From assembly GCA_902791985.1 (NCBI GenBank), contig CADAYD010000004.1, positions 84,735 through 148,734 of the forward strand: DNA of 64,000 nucleotides, read 5' to 3'. Shown piece by piece: positions 26,614-35,474 of the stretch. This stretch comes from an uncultured bacterium (GTDB taxonomy: Bacteria > Cyanobacteriota > Vampirovibrionia > Gastranaerophilales > Gastranaerophilaceae). Under the pieces are notes generated by a model. That model saw only the letters and a list, made by a program, of their open reading frames with translations. It was not told where the DNA came from and searched no databases. The translations under genes and the position numbers were made by a program. The number at the start of each line of letters is the position of its first letter. Within the stretch, counting starts at the first letter, position 1.

Positions 26614-27213
26614 ATGGTTGACGTTAGTAAAATTGACAGTTATGTCAGAACACCTTATGGTTTCAGAAATTTAGCAAGCGGAAAATATGCATCTGCTGCC
26701 GAATTAGCCGCAAAAAGAGTTGGTAAAGATATTGTACCGATGAGTCATTACACAAAAAATACTTTACCTACTGTTGTAGAAAAAGTTGTTAAAAAACCAA
26801 GCACATTAAAGAAATTTGCAAAATGGGGACTTATCGGTTTAGCAGTAGGCGCTCTTGTTGGCGGCGGAATTTATTTATACAATAAAATGAAAAATAATAA
26901 TGCTGTTCCGGAAAAACCAAACGCTGTTCCGACAAAACCAAACGTTGTTCCGGCAAAACCAACTCCGGCTCCGCAACCGGCATCAAACGAATATACTGTT
27001 AAAAAAGGTGATAATCTTTGGAATATTGCAAAACAATTCTTAAAGGACCAACACAAAAATAATCCGAATTACAAACCAACAAATAAAGAAATTCTGGAAA
27101 AAACGGAAGAACTAATTAAAATAAACAAAAAACATTATGAAAAACCGTTACCGGCAGACAGCAGAAAAAGAAAAGTTCTGATTGTTCCGGGAGAAAAAAT
27201 AAAACTTGATTAA
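26614..27213 (+). CDS. Membrane-anchored LysM protein
   Basis: A 199-residue protein with one membrane helix (about 71-90), a Pro-rich spacer of three PxKPNxVP-type repeats (about 96-120) and a C-terminal LysM domain (about 126-195, EYTVKKGDNLWNIAKQF) expected to bind peptidoglycan. The topology is unusual in having a 70-residue region before the helix, containing YVRTPYGFRNL. It is likely a wall-associated tether. AAGGAGG precedes ATG. A TTTTTTATATA element lies about 50 bp upstream. Confidence 0.82.
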   Translation: MVDVSKIDSYVRTPYGFRNLASGKYASAAELAAKRVGKDIVPMSHYTKNTLPTVVEKVVKKPSTLKKFAKWGLIGLAVGALVGGGIYLYNKMKNNNAVPEKPNAVPTKPNVVPAKPTPAPQPASNEYTVKKGDNLWNIAKQFLKDQHKNNPNYKPTNKEILEKTEELIKINKKHYEKPLPADSRKRKVLIVPGEKIKLD

Positions 27214-27235
27214 CTGTTTTAATTACATCATTTTG

Positions 27236-27265
27236 AAAAGAGCGATAATAATATCGCTCTTTTTG
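27236..27265. terminator. Terminator between LysM and YkgJ genes
   Basis: Arms 27236-27247 and 27252-27263 (AAAAGAGCGATA, perfect), 4-base loop, T-run. It serves both convergent genes. Confidence 0.88.
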
Positions 27266-27829
27266 TCATTCTGAATATATCCAATCAAGCATTGGTCTAA
27301 TTTCACCACATAATACATTGTATTTTTGCGCCAGTTCACTATTTAAAACACTGTCAATTCTTAGATTTACCATTGGAACATCTTTTATTTTTAAAATATT
27401 TTCTTTCTTATCAAAAAATTCGCTGTAGTTTAGTCCGTCATAGACACAATCCGGCAAACGCACATATTTCTCTTTGTCATCGTAATAACAAACTCCAAAA
27501 GTCCGGCAAATAATTCCTCTGTTTTCATAAACACAACATTCGTTATTTATAAGAAACGGACATTGGTGTTCAAATCTTTCTTCCTTACATTTGCTTTTTT
27601 TTACAAATAATTCTCTTATATTTTTTTGAACAATTTGTTTTATTTCAGGAGGTAGTTTTATGAATGCATCGGTTATATATGCAAATTCTATTTGTGAAAG
27701 CGGATAATCTCCTTTTTTACAGCAATTGGCACAACCTTTTTTACATTTTATATATTTTTTTTGGTTATTAAACAGAACTTCCAAGATAGTGTCGAAATCT
27801 TTTAAAAATTCTGAATAGTTTTTAAACAT
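27266..27829 (-). CDS. YkgJ-type cysteine-cluster protein
   Basis: About 187 residues with the zinc/iron-chelating cysteine signature of the YkgJ/UPF0153 family: CKKGCANCCKKGDYPLS near the N-terminus, then CPFL, CCVYENRG and CRTFG. The family's function is not established and is thought to involve metal binding. I chose the ATG at 27829, which has AGGAAAAG in front; an ATG nine codons upstream lacks any site. The promoter region beyond is extremely T-rich and carries three TTTTCTACA copies. Confidence 0.78.
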   Translation of the reverse strand: MFKNYSEFLKDFDTILEVLFNNQKKYIKCKKGCANCCKKGDYPLSQIEFAYITDAFIKLPPEIKQIVQKNIRELFVKKSKCKEERFEHQCPFLINNECCVYENRGIICRTFGVCYYDDKEKYVRLPDCVYDGLNYSEFFDKKENILKIKDVPMVNLRIDSVLNSELAQKYNVLCGEIRPMLDWIYSE

Positions 27830-28083
27830 TTTTTCTTTTCCTATTGTAGAAAACATTTTTATTTTAATTCTTTTTTGAACAATTTTCTACATTTTTTTAT
27901 TTTTTATTTTTTTTCTACATTTCTTATTTTTTTTATCTATTCTTTTCTACAATTTTTTTACAATTATTTTTCTTATTATTCCTTATTTTTGAATGTTTTG
28001 AACAATTAATTTTTGTTATTACAATTGTTATATAAAATTTTATTAATTAATAAATTAATATATATAATTTGTTTAAAAAACTT

Positions 28084-28467
28084 TTACCAGTTTACTTTTT
28101 CAATGAGTTCAATTTCGTACCCGTCAGGGTCTTTTACAAAAGCAATTTTTGAACCCTTACCATTCAGATCAAACGGTTCATATAAGTATTCATAATTTAA
28201 TTCTTTTAATTTTTTTGTAAATTCATCCATAGATTTCACTCCAAATGCGAAATGACCGAATCCTGTACCGATTTCATATCCTTCTTTTGGAGTTTCATCA
28301 TTATAAGTTAATTCAATTTGAAAGCCGGTTTCTTTATCTTCCAAAAAATATAACTCACAATCTTCTAATCTTTTCTTTTTATTTAATTCCAAATTAAAAA
28401 GTTTTTTATAAAAGTAAAGACTTTTTTCAATGTCTTTTACTCTAATCATAACGTGCAAAAATTTCAT
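28084..28467 (-). CDS. gloA: Glyoxalase I (lactoylglutathione lyase) / VOC protein
   Basis: A 127-residue VOC-fold metalloenzyme that isomerises the methylglyoxal-thiol hemithioacetal. It has two beta-alpha-beta-beta-beta modules. Metal ligands look conserved: His5 (FLHVMIRV), Glu in QIELTYN, His in GFGHFAFGV, Glu in YEIELIEK. AAGGAGGGG precedes ATG. It is divergent from pepA. Other VOC activities cannot be excluded. Confidence 0.85.
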   Translation of the reverse strand: MKFLHVMIRVKDIEKSLYFYKKLFNLELNKKKRLEDCELYFLEDKETGFQIELTYNDETPKEGYEIGTGFGHFAFGVKSMDEFTKKLKELNYEYLYEPFDLNGKGSKIAFVKDPDGYEIELIEKVNW

Positions 28468-28509
28468 AAGCCCCTCCTTTAAAGAAATTATAATATTAAA
28501 AAATAAGTA

Positions 28510-28552
28510 ATTGCAATCTGTTTTTTATATATTGCAATGTTTATGCTAAAAT
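28510..28552 (+). promoter_or_regulatory. pepA promoter with paired ATTGCAAT palindromes
   Basis: Two identical 8-bp palindromes ATTGCAAT (28510-28517, 28531-28538), centres 21 bp apart, i.e. two helical turns. They are followed by an extended -10 TGCTAAAAT (28545-28552). They may be an operator pair for gloA/pepA. Confidence 0.4.
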
Positions 28553-28574
28553 AGTCAAAAAAAAGGGAGGGCTT

Positions 28575-29972
28575 ATGGAAGTTAAAATAGTAGAAGATGT
28601 AAAAAATATAGAATGTGATGTTTTAGTAATAAATAAATTCGAGAAAAAACAAACAGATTGTGATTTTGTAAATAAATTTTTGCCGGAAGAATTTACCGGA
28701 AAAAATAAAGAAACAATATTGATAAACACCTTAGGACAAAAACTTGCAAAAAATATTTTAGTTGTAGGGTTTGGAGAAGAAAAAAAATTAACAAATAATA
28801 CAATAAGAGAAAATACGGCAATTGCAATAAAAAAATGTGGTGAAATAAAGGCAAAAAAAGTTGCAATTTGTTATTCAACAGAAATAAATTATGGTGGTCC
28901 GGCAGTAATTGGTGCAAAAACATCTGATTACAGATTTGATAAATACAAAACAAAAAAAGATTTTCATATAGAAGAATTATATTTATCTAATGTAGATAAT
29001 AATCTTGTAAATAAGGCAAAAATAATAGCAAATTCTCTAGATTTATCAAGAAATTTGGCAAATGAACCGGCTGCATATGCAACTCCAACAAAACTGGCAC
29101 AAATTTCTCAAAATATTGAGGGTATAGAAACACAAGTTTATGATTACAAAAAAATAGAAGAAATGGGAATGGGTGCATTTTTGGCTGTAGCAAAAGGAAG
29201 TATTGAACCTCCAAAATTTATACATATGAAATATGTACCACAAAATCCTAAAAAAAGGATTGCAATAATAGGAAAAGGGTTATGTTTTGATAGCGGCGGG
29301 CTAGACTTAAAACCGGCAAATTCAATGCTTACAATGAGGGATGATATGTCCGGTTCAGCAATCGTTATAGGTGTAATGAAAGCAATAGCACAGCTAAAAC
29401 CGGATGTAGAAGTGCACGGAATAATTGCAGCATGTGAAAATATGCCGGGAGCCGGTGCGTATAAACCGGGAGACATATTAACCGCAATGAACGGTAAAAC
29501 AATTGAAGTGGATAATACTGATGCAGAAGGCCGTTTAACTCTTGCAGATGCACTTTGTTATGCATGTAATTTAAAAGTGGATGAAGTTTTTGATATAGCA
29601 ACATTAACCGGAGCTTGCATGGTTGCTTTAGGTACGGTTGCATCCGGAATTATGGGAAATAATGAAGAATTAATTGAAAAAATAATAGAAACAGGAAAAA
29701 CAACCGGTGAAAAATTCTGGCAATTACCAATGTGGCAAGAATATAGAGATAATATGGATAGCGATATTGCAGATATGAAAAATACCGGAACACGTTATGG
29801 CGGAGCTTCTGCTGCGGGTATGTTTTTAAAAGAATTTGTCAATGATGAAGTTAAATGGGTTCATCTTGATATTGCAGGAACAGCATTTTTAGAAAAACCA
29901 CAAGGCGAATATTATTCAAAAGGATCAACCGCTTGCGGATTAAAGACTTTAATAAAATACATCACAGAATAA
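28575..29972 (+). CDS. pepA: Leucyl aminopeptidase (M17)
   Basis: Cytosolic dimetal exopeptidase that releases N-terminal residues from peptides. The N-terminal macro-like domain is short (465 residues in total, against about 500). The catalytic domain is complete: GKGLCFDSGGLDLKP with the active-site Lys, MRDDMSGSA, NTDAEGRLTLADAL, then the C-terminal HLDIAGTAF. GGGAGGG precedes the ATG. Confidence 0.94.
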   Translation: MEVKIVEDVKNIECDVLVINKFEKKQTDCDFVNKFLPEEFTGKNKETILINTLGQKLAKNILVVGFGEEKKLTNNTIRENTAIAIKKCGEIKAKKVAICYSTEINYGGPAVIGAKTSDYRFDKYKTKKDFHIEELYLSNVDNNLVNKAKIIANSLDLSRNLANEPAAYATPTKLAQISQNIEGIETQVYDYKKIEEMGMGAFLAVAKGSIEPPKFIHMKYVPQNPKKRIAIIGKGLCFDSGGLDLKPANSMLTMRDDMSGSAIVIGVMKAIAQLKPDVEVHGIIAACENMPGAGAYKPGDILTAMNGKTIEVDNTDAEGRLTLADALCYACNLKVDEVFDIATLTGACMVALGTVASGIMGNNEELIEKIIETGKTTGEKFWQLPMWQEYRDNMDSDIADMKNTGTRYGGASAAGMFLKEFVNDEVKWVHLDIAGTAFLEKPQGEYYSKGSTACGLKTLIKYITE

Positions 29973-30091
29973 GAAGTTAAAAAAAAATATTATTACAAAA
30001 AATATGTAATATTTTACTTTTTTATTCATAAATATTTATATTTATATTATAATAAATTTTGCAAAAAAGATTATATTATAAGAAGGATATT

Positions 30092-31021
30092 ATGATGAAT
30101 AAAATAGCATTTATTTTCCCCGGTCAAGGTGCTCAAGTAGTTGGTATGGGAAAAGATTTATATAAAAATTACAAAGAAGCAAAAAAAGTTTTTGATACCG
30201 CAGATGAAGTTCTTGGTAAAAAAGTTTCAAAATTATGCTTTGAAGGTCCGGAAAGTGAATTGAAACAAACAATAAATACTCAACCTGCAATTGTAACAAT
30301 GTCTATTGCTGCATTGGAAGCTTTTAAAGTTCAAAAAAATATAACTCCTCATTATACGGCAGGGCACAGTTTGGGAGAATATTGTGCAATGTACTGTTCC
30401 GGTGTAATGAATTTAAAAACAACATTAAAGGCTATTCAAAAACGAGCATCTCTTATGAATAAAGTTAATAAAGGAATAATGGCTGCGGTCATCAATGCTC
30501 CAAAAGGCAGCTTGGAAAAAGCATTGGAAGAAGCATCAAAAGAAGGATACGTAGATGTTGCAAATTACAATTCTCCGGTTCAGGTAGTTTTAACAGGAGA
30601 TGAAAAAGCAGTAAATAAAGCAGGGGAATTATTATTAGCAGCAGGAGCAAAAAGATTTGTACCACTTGCAGTATCCGGAGGTTTCCATTCAAAATATTTG
30701 AATGAAGCAAGCAAAGAATTTAAAGAATTTGTAAAAGATTTAGACTTAACCAGTGCGTCTGTTCCGGTTGTAACAAACGTAGATGCTGCAGCAACAATAA
30801 GTGCGGAAGATTTTAGAAATAAAATGCCCAGACAAATTTGTTCTTCAGTTCATTGGACTCAAACAATTGAAAATATGATAAAAAACGGCGTAGATACATT
30901 TATTGAATTCGGGCCGGGGAAAGTTTTGGCCGGTTTGAACAGAAAAATAAATCCTGAAGTAAAAACATATAATGTTTATGATAAAGAATCTTTAGAATCT
31001 ACAATTTCAGCTCTTGTATAA
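30092..31021 (+). CDS. fabD: Malonyl-CoA:ACP transacylase
   Basis: Loads malonyl groups onto ACP for fatty-acid synthesis. About 309 residues. FPGQGAQVVGMG at the N-terminus, nucleophile S93 in GHSLGE, the malonate-binding Arg in QKRASLM, His in SGGFHS. The start is ATG 30092 or the adjacent ATG 30095, both after AGAAGGA; a TTG further upstream (30059) lacks a site. Its stop lies three bases from that of a convergent MarR gene. The other fab genes are 11-18 kb away. Confidence 0.95.
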   Translation: MMNKIAFIFPGQGAQVVGMGKDLYKNYKEAKKVFDTADEVLGKKVSKLCFEGPESELKQTINTQPAIVTMSIAALEAFKVQKNITPHYTAGHSLGEYCAMYCSGVMNLKTTLKAIQKRASLMNKVNKGIMAAVINAPKGSLEKALEEASKEGYVDVANYNSPVQVVLTGDEKAVNKAGELLLAAGAKRFVPLAVSGGFHSKYLNEASKEFKEFVKDLDLTSASVPVVTNVDAAATISAEDFRNKMPRQICSSVHWTQTIENMIKNGVDTFIEFGPGKVLAGLNRKINPEVKTYNVYDKESLESTISALV

Positions 31022-31024
31022 AAA

Positions 31025-31480
31025 TTATTTTACAAGTGTTAGAGCTTTTTCAAATTTTCCACTCATGGTATGAAGAAGTTGAATTTCTTCATCGCTGATA
31101 TTTTCAAAAATTTCAGTAATATATTTTTTTATTTTAGGCATATTTTCATCAACAAGTCTTTTACCTTGAGGTGTAATATTTAATGTATAAACTAATCTGT
31201 TATTAACTTTTCCCATATCACGGGAAATTAAACCTTTATCAACCAGAATTTTTATCATTCGAGTTGTGTTAGATTTATCTTTCATTAAAATATCTGAAAG
31301 CTTTTGTTGATAAATATTTTTGTAATATGCGATAGTATCAAGAATAACAAACTGTTCTCCGGTAATACCCAAATTAAGTCCGTCAACCTTGTGTTTTAAA
31401 TCTGCTTTGAGATTTTTAATAATCATATCAACAGAATAAATAACAGTATCTACATAATGATTCAGTTTAATTTCTTTCAT
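31025..31480 (-). CDS. MarR-family transcriptional regulator
   Basis: A 151-residue winged-helix dimeric regulator. The HTH lies near residues 50-90 (YQQKLSDILMKDKSNTTRMIKILVDKGLI), followed by the wing (DMGKVNNRLVYTL). AGAGGTGG before ATG 31480 fixes the start; the longer frame adds unlikely residues. It is convergent with fabD, and FabT of Firmicutes is a MarR protein that controls fab genes, so a lipid-linked role is a possibility only. A perfect palindrome in its upstream region may be its own operator. Confidence 0.85.
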   Translation of the reverse strand: MKEIKLNHYVDTVIYSVDMIIKNLKADLKHKVDGLNLGITGEQFVILDTIAYYKNIYQQKLSDILMKDKSNTTRMIKILVDKGLISRDMGKVNNRLVYTLNITPQGKRLVDENMPKIKKYITEIFENISDEEIQLLHTMSGKFEKALTLVK

Positions 31481-31535
31481 GATAACCACCTCTATAAATA
31501 ATAATATTACAGAAAAAATTTTTTGTGTTAAAAAG

Positions 31536-31547
31536 TTGTTATAACAA
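31536..31547. promoter_or_regulatory. Palindromic operator candidate TTGTTATAACAA
   Basis: Perfect 12-bp palindrome between the divergent MarR gene and hisS. A second short palindrome ACAATTGT lies at 31560-31567. MarR proteins typically bind such sites next to their own gene. Confidence 0.4.
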
Positions 31548-31603
31548 TCAAGATTTTTTACAATTGTTATCATTTCAAACAGAACAAGTTAATTTATTTG
31601 TAA

Positions 31604-31609
31604 TATAAT
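31604..31609 (+). promoter_or_regulatory. hisS -10 element, leaderless
   Basis: TATAAT ends six bases before ATG 31616. There is no Shine-Dalgarno, and no good -35 could be assigned. Confidence 0.5.
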
Positions 31610-31615
31610 AAAGTC

Positions 31616-32854
31616 ATGGCAAATAAAATAAATGTATTAAAAGGAACAAAAGATATATTACCTCAAGATATTGAGATGTGGCATTTTGTGGAAGAAAATG
31701 CTCTAAAAACATTTACATCTTTTGGAGTAAAAGAAATAAGAACACCAATAATAGAGAGTACTGATTTGTTTCAGCGTGGAGTTGGTGAAACAACAGATAT
31801 AGTAAATAAAGAAATGTACACGTTTGAAAAAAGTGAGCGATCAATAACATTAAGACCTGAAAATACCGCAGGAGTTGTTCGTTCATATATAGAAAACGGG
31901 ATGCACAGACTTCCGGCTCCGGTTAAACTTTGGTATAAAGGTCCAATGTTCCGTTATGAACGTCCGCAAGCGGGTCGACAAAGACAGTTTCACCAAGTTG
32001 GAGTTGAAATGTTTGGAGTTTCCCAGCCTGCTGCAGATGCTGAGATAATTTTAATGGCAGAAAACTTCTTGAAGTCAATCGGACTTGAAGATTTGGATGT
32101 GGAAATAAATTCTCTGGGCTGCCCAAAATGTCGCGCTGAATTTAAAGAAAAATTGAAAAATGTAATAAGACCACATTTAAATGAATTATGTGAAGATTGC
32201 AAAGGCCGATTTGAAAAAAATCCGTTAAGACTATTAGACTGCAAAGTTCCGCAATGTCAGGAAATATTTTCTAAAACAGAAATACAAAATGTAATAACAT
32301 CAGATTTTTTGTGTGATGAATGTAGAGAACACTACAATCAACTAAAAAAATACTTAGATGATTTAAATGTAAAATATAGTGAAAACAAACTGCTGGTGAG
32401 AGGTTTAGACTATTATACAAGAACAGTTTTTGAAATAAAATCGAACAATTTGGGTTCACAAAACGCTGTTTGCGGAGGCGGAAGATATGATAATCTTGTT
32501 GAAGAACTTGGTGGAGAACCCACTCCGGCAATAGGATTTGCAATGGGTATGGAAAGATTAATATCCCTGTTAAAAGAAAAAGAAACATCAAAATTAGACG
32601 GTTATATTGTTTCAAATAATACGACGGAAGCACTAAAGCTTGCACAGCAACTAAGATTACAGGGTTTAAATATTGAAATAGATTTAGCCAATAAGAAATT
32701 CACAAAACAGTTGGAAAAAGCCTCAAAAGTTGCAAAACTTGCCCTGATTTTAGGAGAAGATGAAATAGCACAAAATAAAGTATCAATAAAAAATCTTGAA
32801 ACAGGGGAACAAGTTACGGTTGACAGAAACATTTGTGCGGAAAAAATAAAATAA
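31616..32854 (+). CDS. hisS: Histidyl-tRNA synthetase
   Basis: Class IIa synthetase of 412 residues. KGTKDILP at the N-terminus, motif 2 (GPMFRYERPQAGRQRQFHQ), the HisRS-specific LVRGLDYYTRTVFE, motif 3 (AIGFAMGMERL), and a C-terminal anticodon-binding domain. An insertion carries a CX2C...CX2C metal-ligand-like set (LGCPKCR, LCEDCKG, CDECRE). It appears complete. It is predicted to have a leaderless mRNA. Confidence 0.96.
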   Translation: MANKINVLKGTKDILPQDIEMWHFVEENALKTFTSFGVKEIRTPIIESTDLFQRGVGETTDIVNKEMYTFEKSERSITLRPENTAGVVRSYIENGMHRLPAPVKLWYKGPMFRYERPQAGRQRQFHQVGVEMFGVSQPAADAEIILMAENFLKSIGLEDLDVEINSLGCPKCRAEFKEKLKNVIRPHLNELCEDCKGRFEKNPLRLLDCKVPQCQEIFSKTEIQNVITSDFLCDECREHYNQLKKYLDDLNVKYSENKLLVRGLDYYTRTVFEIKSNNLGSQNAVCGGGRYDNLVEELGGEPTPAIGFAMGMERLISLLKEKETSKLDGYIVSNNTTEALKLAQQLRLQGLNIEIDLANKKFTKQLEKASKVAKLALILGEDEIAQNKVSIKNLETGEQVTVDRNICAEKIK

Positions 32855-32914
32855 AAACACTCCATCGGCACTATGTGCCACTTCCCTATAATGGGCAGAA
32901 AAAATTTTACCCAC

Positions 32915-32943
32915 TTGCAAAAAAGGGGAAAATCGCTTATAAT
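32915..32943 (+). promoter_or_regulatory. Promoter of the 63-residue protein gene
   Basis: TTGCAA (32915-32920), 17-bp spacer, TATAAT (32938-32943). Upstream (32870-32895) is a GGCAC/GTGCC hairpin of a dispersed-repeat type. Confidence 0.7.
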
Positions 32944-32976
32944 GAACACTGTTAACCGATTTGGAAAGGAAAAAAT

Positions 32977-33168
32977 ATGACAACACAAATTACAATTCGT
33001 TCAGACAGGGACACAGATTACAAATTTATTTACAAAGGGGAAGAAGTTGTTTTAGGAGCAGGCAAAATCATTAGTATTGCTGATGGTTTAGAGCATGTTG
33101 TTCTTCCGACAACCGCAATGAAAATTATGAATAATTTGATTGTTGTAAAAGAAGATGTTAAAAAATAA
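32977..33168 (+). CDS. Small hypothetical protein
   Basis: A 63-residue, probably all-beta protein (opening MTTQITIRSDRDTDYKF) of unknown function. It has a complete expression unit: consensus promoter, AAAGGAAA site and a strong terminator. That argues for a genuinely expressed, probably abundant small protein. No motif is recognised. Confidence 0.72.
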   Translation: MTTQITIRSDRDTDYKFIYKGEEVVLGAGKIISIADGLEHVVLPTTAMKIMNNLIVVKEDVKK

Positions 33169-33200
33169 CTAAAAATACATAATAAAAGCAAATTTTTGAG

Positions 33201-33229
33201 GACAAGAGAATTTATCTCTTGTCTTTTTT
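33201..33229 (+). terminator. Terminator of the 63-residue protein gene
   Basis: Nine-bp perfect stem GACAAGAGA (33201-33209) with 33215-33223, 5-base loop, six T. Confidence 0.9.
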
Positions 33230-33307
33230 ATAGATAATTTTATTAAAAAACTTTTTTATAGTACAATAAAGAGCGTAGAAAGTACTAAAAAGAGAGGAAA
33301 ATTAATT

Positions 33308-34990
33308 ATGACAAAACTTTCACCGCTTCAAATTGAAAGATTAAAATACCAACCAAAACTTCCTGCAAGTTTAAAAAATGGTATTAATTCACTTGAAATG
33401 ACAGAAGGTGCTGCTACTCAATCTGTTGCAGATCAGCAGGATATTCAAAACCTGTTTTCAAATACATATGGAAAACCGACTGTTACATTCAAATCAACAT
33501 CAGAAAAAAAATCTACTCCGGCAAGAAATGTTGGTGTAATCTTATCCGGAGGTCAAGCTCCAGGAGGACACAACGTTATAGCAGGGCTTTATGATGCATT
33601 AAAAAGCGCTAATCCTGAAAGTAAATTATACGGATTTTTAGGCGGCCCTTCAGGTATCATTGATGGCAAATACGTAGAATTTGACGATGAATTTATAAAC
33701 GCATACAGAAATACGGGCGGATTTGATATTATCGGATCAGGCAGAACTAAACTCGAAACAGAAGATCAATTCCAAGAATCTTATAAAGTTTGCCAAAAAC
33801 TCGGCATTAGTGCTGTTGTAATAATTGGCGGCGATGATTCAAATACGAACGCAGCACTTCTTGCCGAATGGTTTATAAAAAATAATACCGGAATACAAGT
33901 TATCGGTTGTCCGAAAACAATTGACGGTGATTTGAAAAATGATCAGATTGAAATTTCTTTCGGGTTTGATACTGCAACAAAAACTTATGCAGAACTAATA
34001 GGAAACATCCAAAGGGATGCAAATTCTGCTAAAAAATACTGGCACTTTATAAAAATTATGGGTAGAAGCGCTTCACACGTTGCACTTGAAGCTGCATTAC
34101 AAACTCAGCCGAATATCACTTTAATCAGTGAAGAAGTTGAAGCAAAGAAAATGTCTTTATCTTCAATAATTGATTATATGACAGATATAATTGTAAGACG
34201 TGCAGATGTAGGCAAGAATTTCGGTATAGCAGTTGTTCCAGAAGGTTTAATCGAATTTATTCCGGAAATGAAATCAATGATTGCTAACTTAAATGATATA
34301 ATGGCAGAACTTGAAACAGATCCGAGTTTTGTTAATGCAACAACAATAAGAGATAAATTTTTAATTGTTGAACACAGACTAGATGATGAAAATGCAGAAG
34401 TTTATAAATCTTTGCCATCAATAATTAAAGAGCAATTGCTTGCAGATCGTGACCCACACGGTAACGTTCAAGTTTCAAAAATCGAAACTGAAAAATTGTT
34501 GATTGAAATGATATCATCAAAACTTTCTAAATTGAAATCAGAAGGTAGTTATATTGGCAAATTCTCAGCGCAATCTCATTTCTTTGGTTATGAAGGTAGA
34601 TGTGCATTTCCATCAAACTTCGATGCAGATTATTGTTATTCACTTGGTTACAACGCTTATGCCTTAATTTCAAACGGTTTAACAGGTTACTTATCATCAG
34701 TTAAGAATCTTACAGCACCGGCAAGTGAATGGGTTGCAGGCGGTGTGCCATTAACAATGATGATGAACATGGAAAAACGTCATGGTGAAATGAAACCGGT
34801 TATTAAAAAAGCACTTGTTGAATTAAACGGACCTGTATTTGCACAGTTGCAAAACAACCGTGAAGATTGGGCAATGAACGACAGATACTTGTTCCCCGGA
34901 GCTATTCAATATTTTGGACCAAGTGCTGTTTGTGATATTACGACAGTAACTTTGCGGCTTGAACAGGCTAAAACACCTGTATCAGTTTAG
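33308..34990 (+). CDS. pfp: Pyrophosphate-dependent 6-phosphofructokinase
   Basis: Reversible phosphorylation of fructose-6-phosphate with PPi instead of ATP, an energy-saving step in fermenters. At 560 residues it is the long PFP type. Motifs in order: [20 protein letters not shown] (the Asp typical of PPi enzymes), [10 protein letters not shown] with catalytic Asp, [13 protein letters not shown], and SEEVE. The first 80 residues are a family-typical extension. AGAGGA lies upstream of ATG. Monocistronic, with a strong terminator. Confidence 0.93.
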   Translation: MTKLSPLQIERLKYQPKLPASLKNGINSLEMTEGAATQSVADQQDIQNLFSNTYGKPTVTFKSTSEKKSTPARNVGVILSGGQAPGGHNVIAGLYDALKSANPESKLYGFLGGPSGIIDGKYVEFDDEFINAYRNTGGFDIIGSGRTKLETEDQFQESYKVCQKLGISAVVIIGGDDSNTNAALLAEWFIKNNTGIQVIGCPKTIDGDLKNDQIEISFGFDTATKTYAELIGNIQRDANSAKKYWHFIKIMGRSASHVALEAALQTQPNITLISEEVEAKKMSLSSIIDYMTDIIVRRADVGKNFGIAVVPEGLIEFIPEMKSMIANLNDIMAELETDPSFVNATTIRDKFLIVEHRLDDENAEVYKSLPSIIKEQLLADRDPHGNVQVSKIETEKLLIEMISSKLSKLKSEGSYIGKFSAQSHFFGYEGRCAFPSNFDADYCYSLGYNAYALISNGLTGYLSSVKNLTAPASEWVAGGVPLTMMMNMEKRHGEMKPVIKKALVELNGPVFAQLQNNREDWAMNDRYLFPGAIQYFGPSAVCDITTVTLRLEQAKTPVSV

Positions 34991-35025
34991 TTAACATGTG
35001 TAAGAATACAATGGCATTAAGAATA

Positions 35026-35058
35026 ATAAAGGCGGGATAAATTTCCCGCCTTTATGTC
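35026..35058. terminator. Terminator after PPi-PFK
   Basis: Twelve-bp perfect stem, arms 35026-35037 and 35044-35055 (ATAAAGGCGGGA), 6-base loop. It lies between convergent units. Confidence 0.85.
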
Positions 35059-35072
35059 AAACCAATTGTACG

Positions 35073-35405
35073 CTATTTGTACCAAACCTTAAAGTTTTCA
35101 ATTTCATCAAATATTTTGTCATAGCTCCCTTGAAAGTTTATGCAACGGTCGTCAATTATCATCCATGCGGGTTCTTTGATATTTGTCACCTCACCAACGA
35201 ATTTGTCAATTCCGTTTTCAAATACCCATTTGCTTGTTAAAAGTTTGTTTCTTGTTGTAAAAATTTTTATATCAAATTTTGCGGCTAATTTTTCAAGAAA
35301 ATTATACGCTCCGTCTTTTATCGGCGGGATGTATTGTTTATCAAAATCACCTGTATACGTATTCAGAACCCTATCTAAATCGTTTAAAATTGTCTTTTAA
35401 TACAT
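35073..35405 (-). pseudogene. HAD-like hydrolase with stop at codon 3
   Basis: A ribosome-binding site (GGAG) and ATG at 35405 are followed by TAT and then TAA. The same frame continues without stop for 107 more codons with a clear HAD-superfamily pattern: KTILNDLDRVLN (motif I, DxDxV), PPIKDGAYNFLEKLA, IKIFTTRN (motif II) and WMIIDDRC (motif IV), ending at 35073. One base change (AAA to TAA) would explain the stop, so it reads as a recently inactivated gene. Alternatively translation starts at a non-standard codon such as ATT 35390. It is divergent from the HTH gene. Confidence 0.65.
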
Positions 35406-35423
35406 AAAATCTCCATTCTTACA

Positions 35424-35474
35424 ACCACACAGGTGGTAGAAACTTATTACAAAATACCACACAATAGGTGGTAT
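35424..35474. promoter_or_regulatory. Double operator of the small HTH regulator
   Basis: Two related inverted repeats: ACCACACAGGTGGT (35424-35437), and ATACCAC (35454-35460) with GTGGTAT (35468-35474). The second arm covers the start codon of the HTH gene. It is probably an autoregulatory site that also controls the divergent HAD gene. Confidence 0.5.

Noticed and set aside
29973..30058. Terminator after pepA
   Set aside because: Only a weak A/T-only imperfect hairpin (AAATATTA...TAATATTT); not convincing as a terminator.
35140..35400. 86-codon plus-strand frame
   Set aside because: Exactly antisense to the HAD-like pseudogene, whose motifs are clear on the minus strand.
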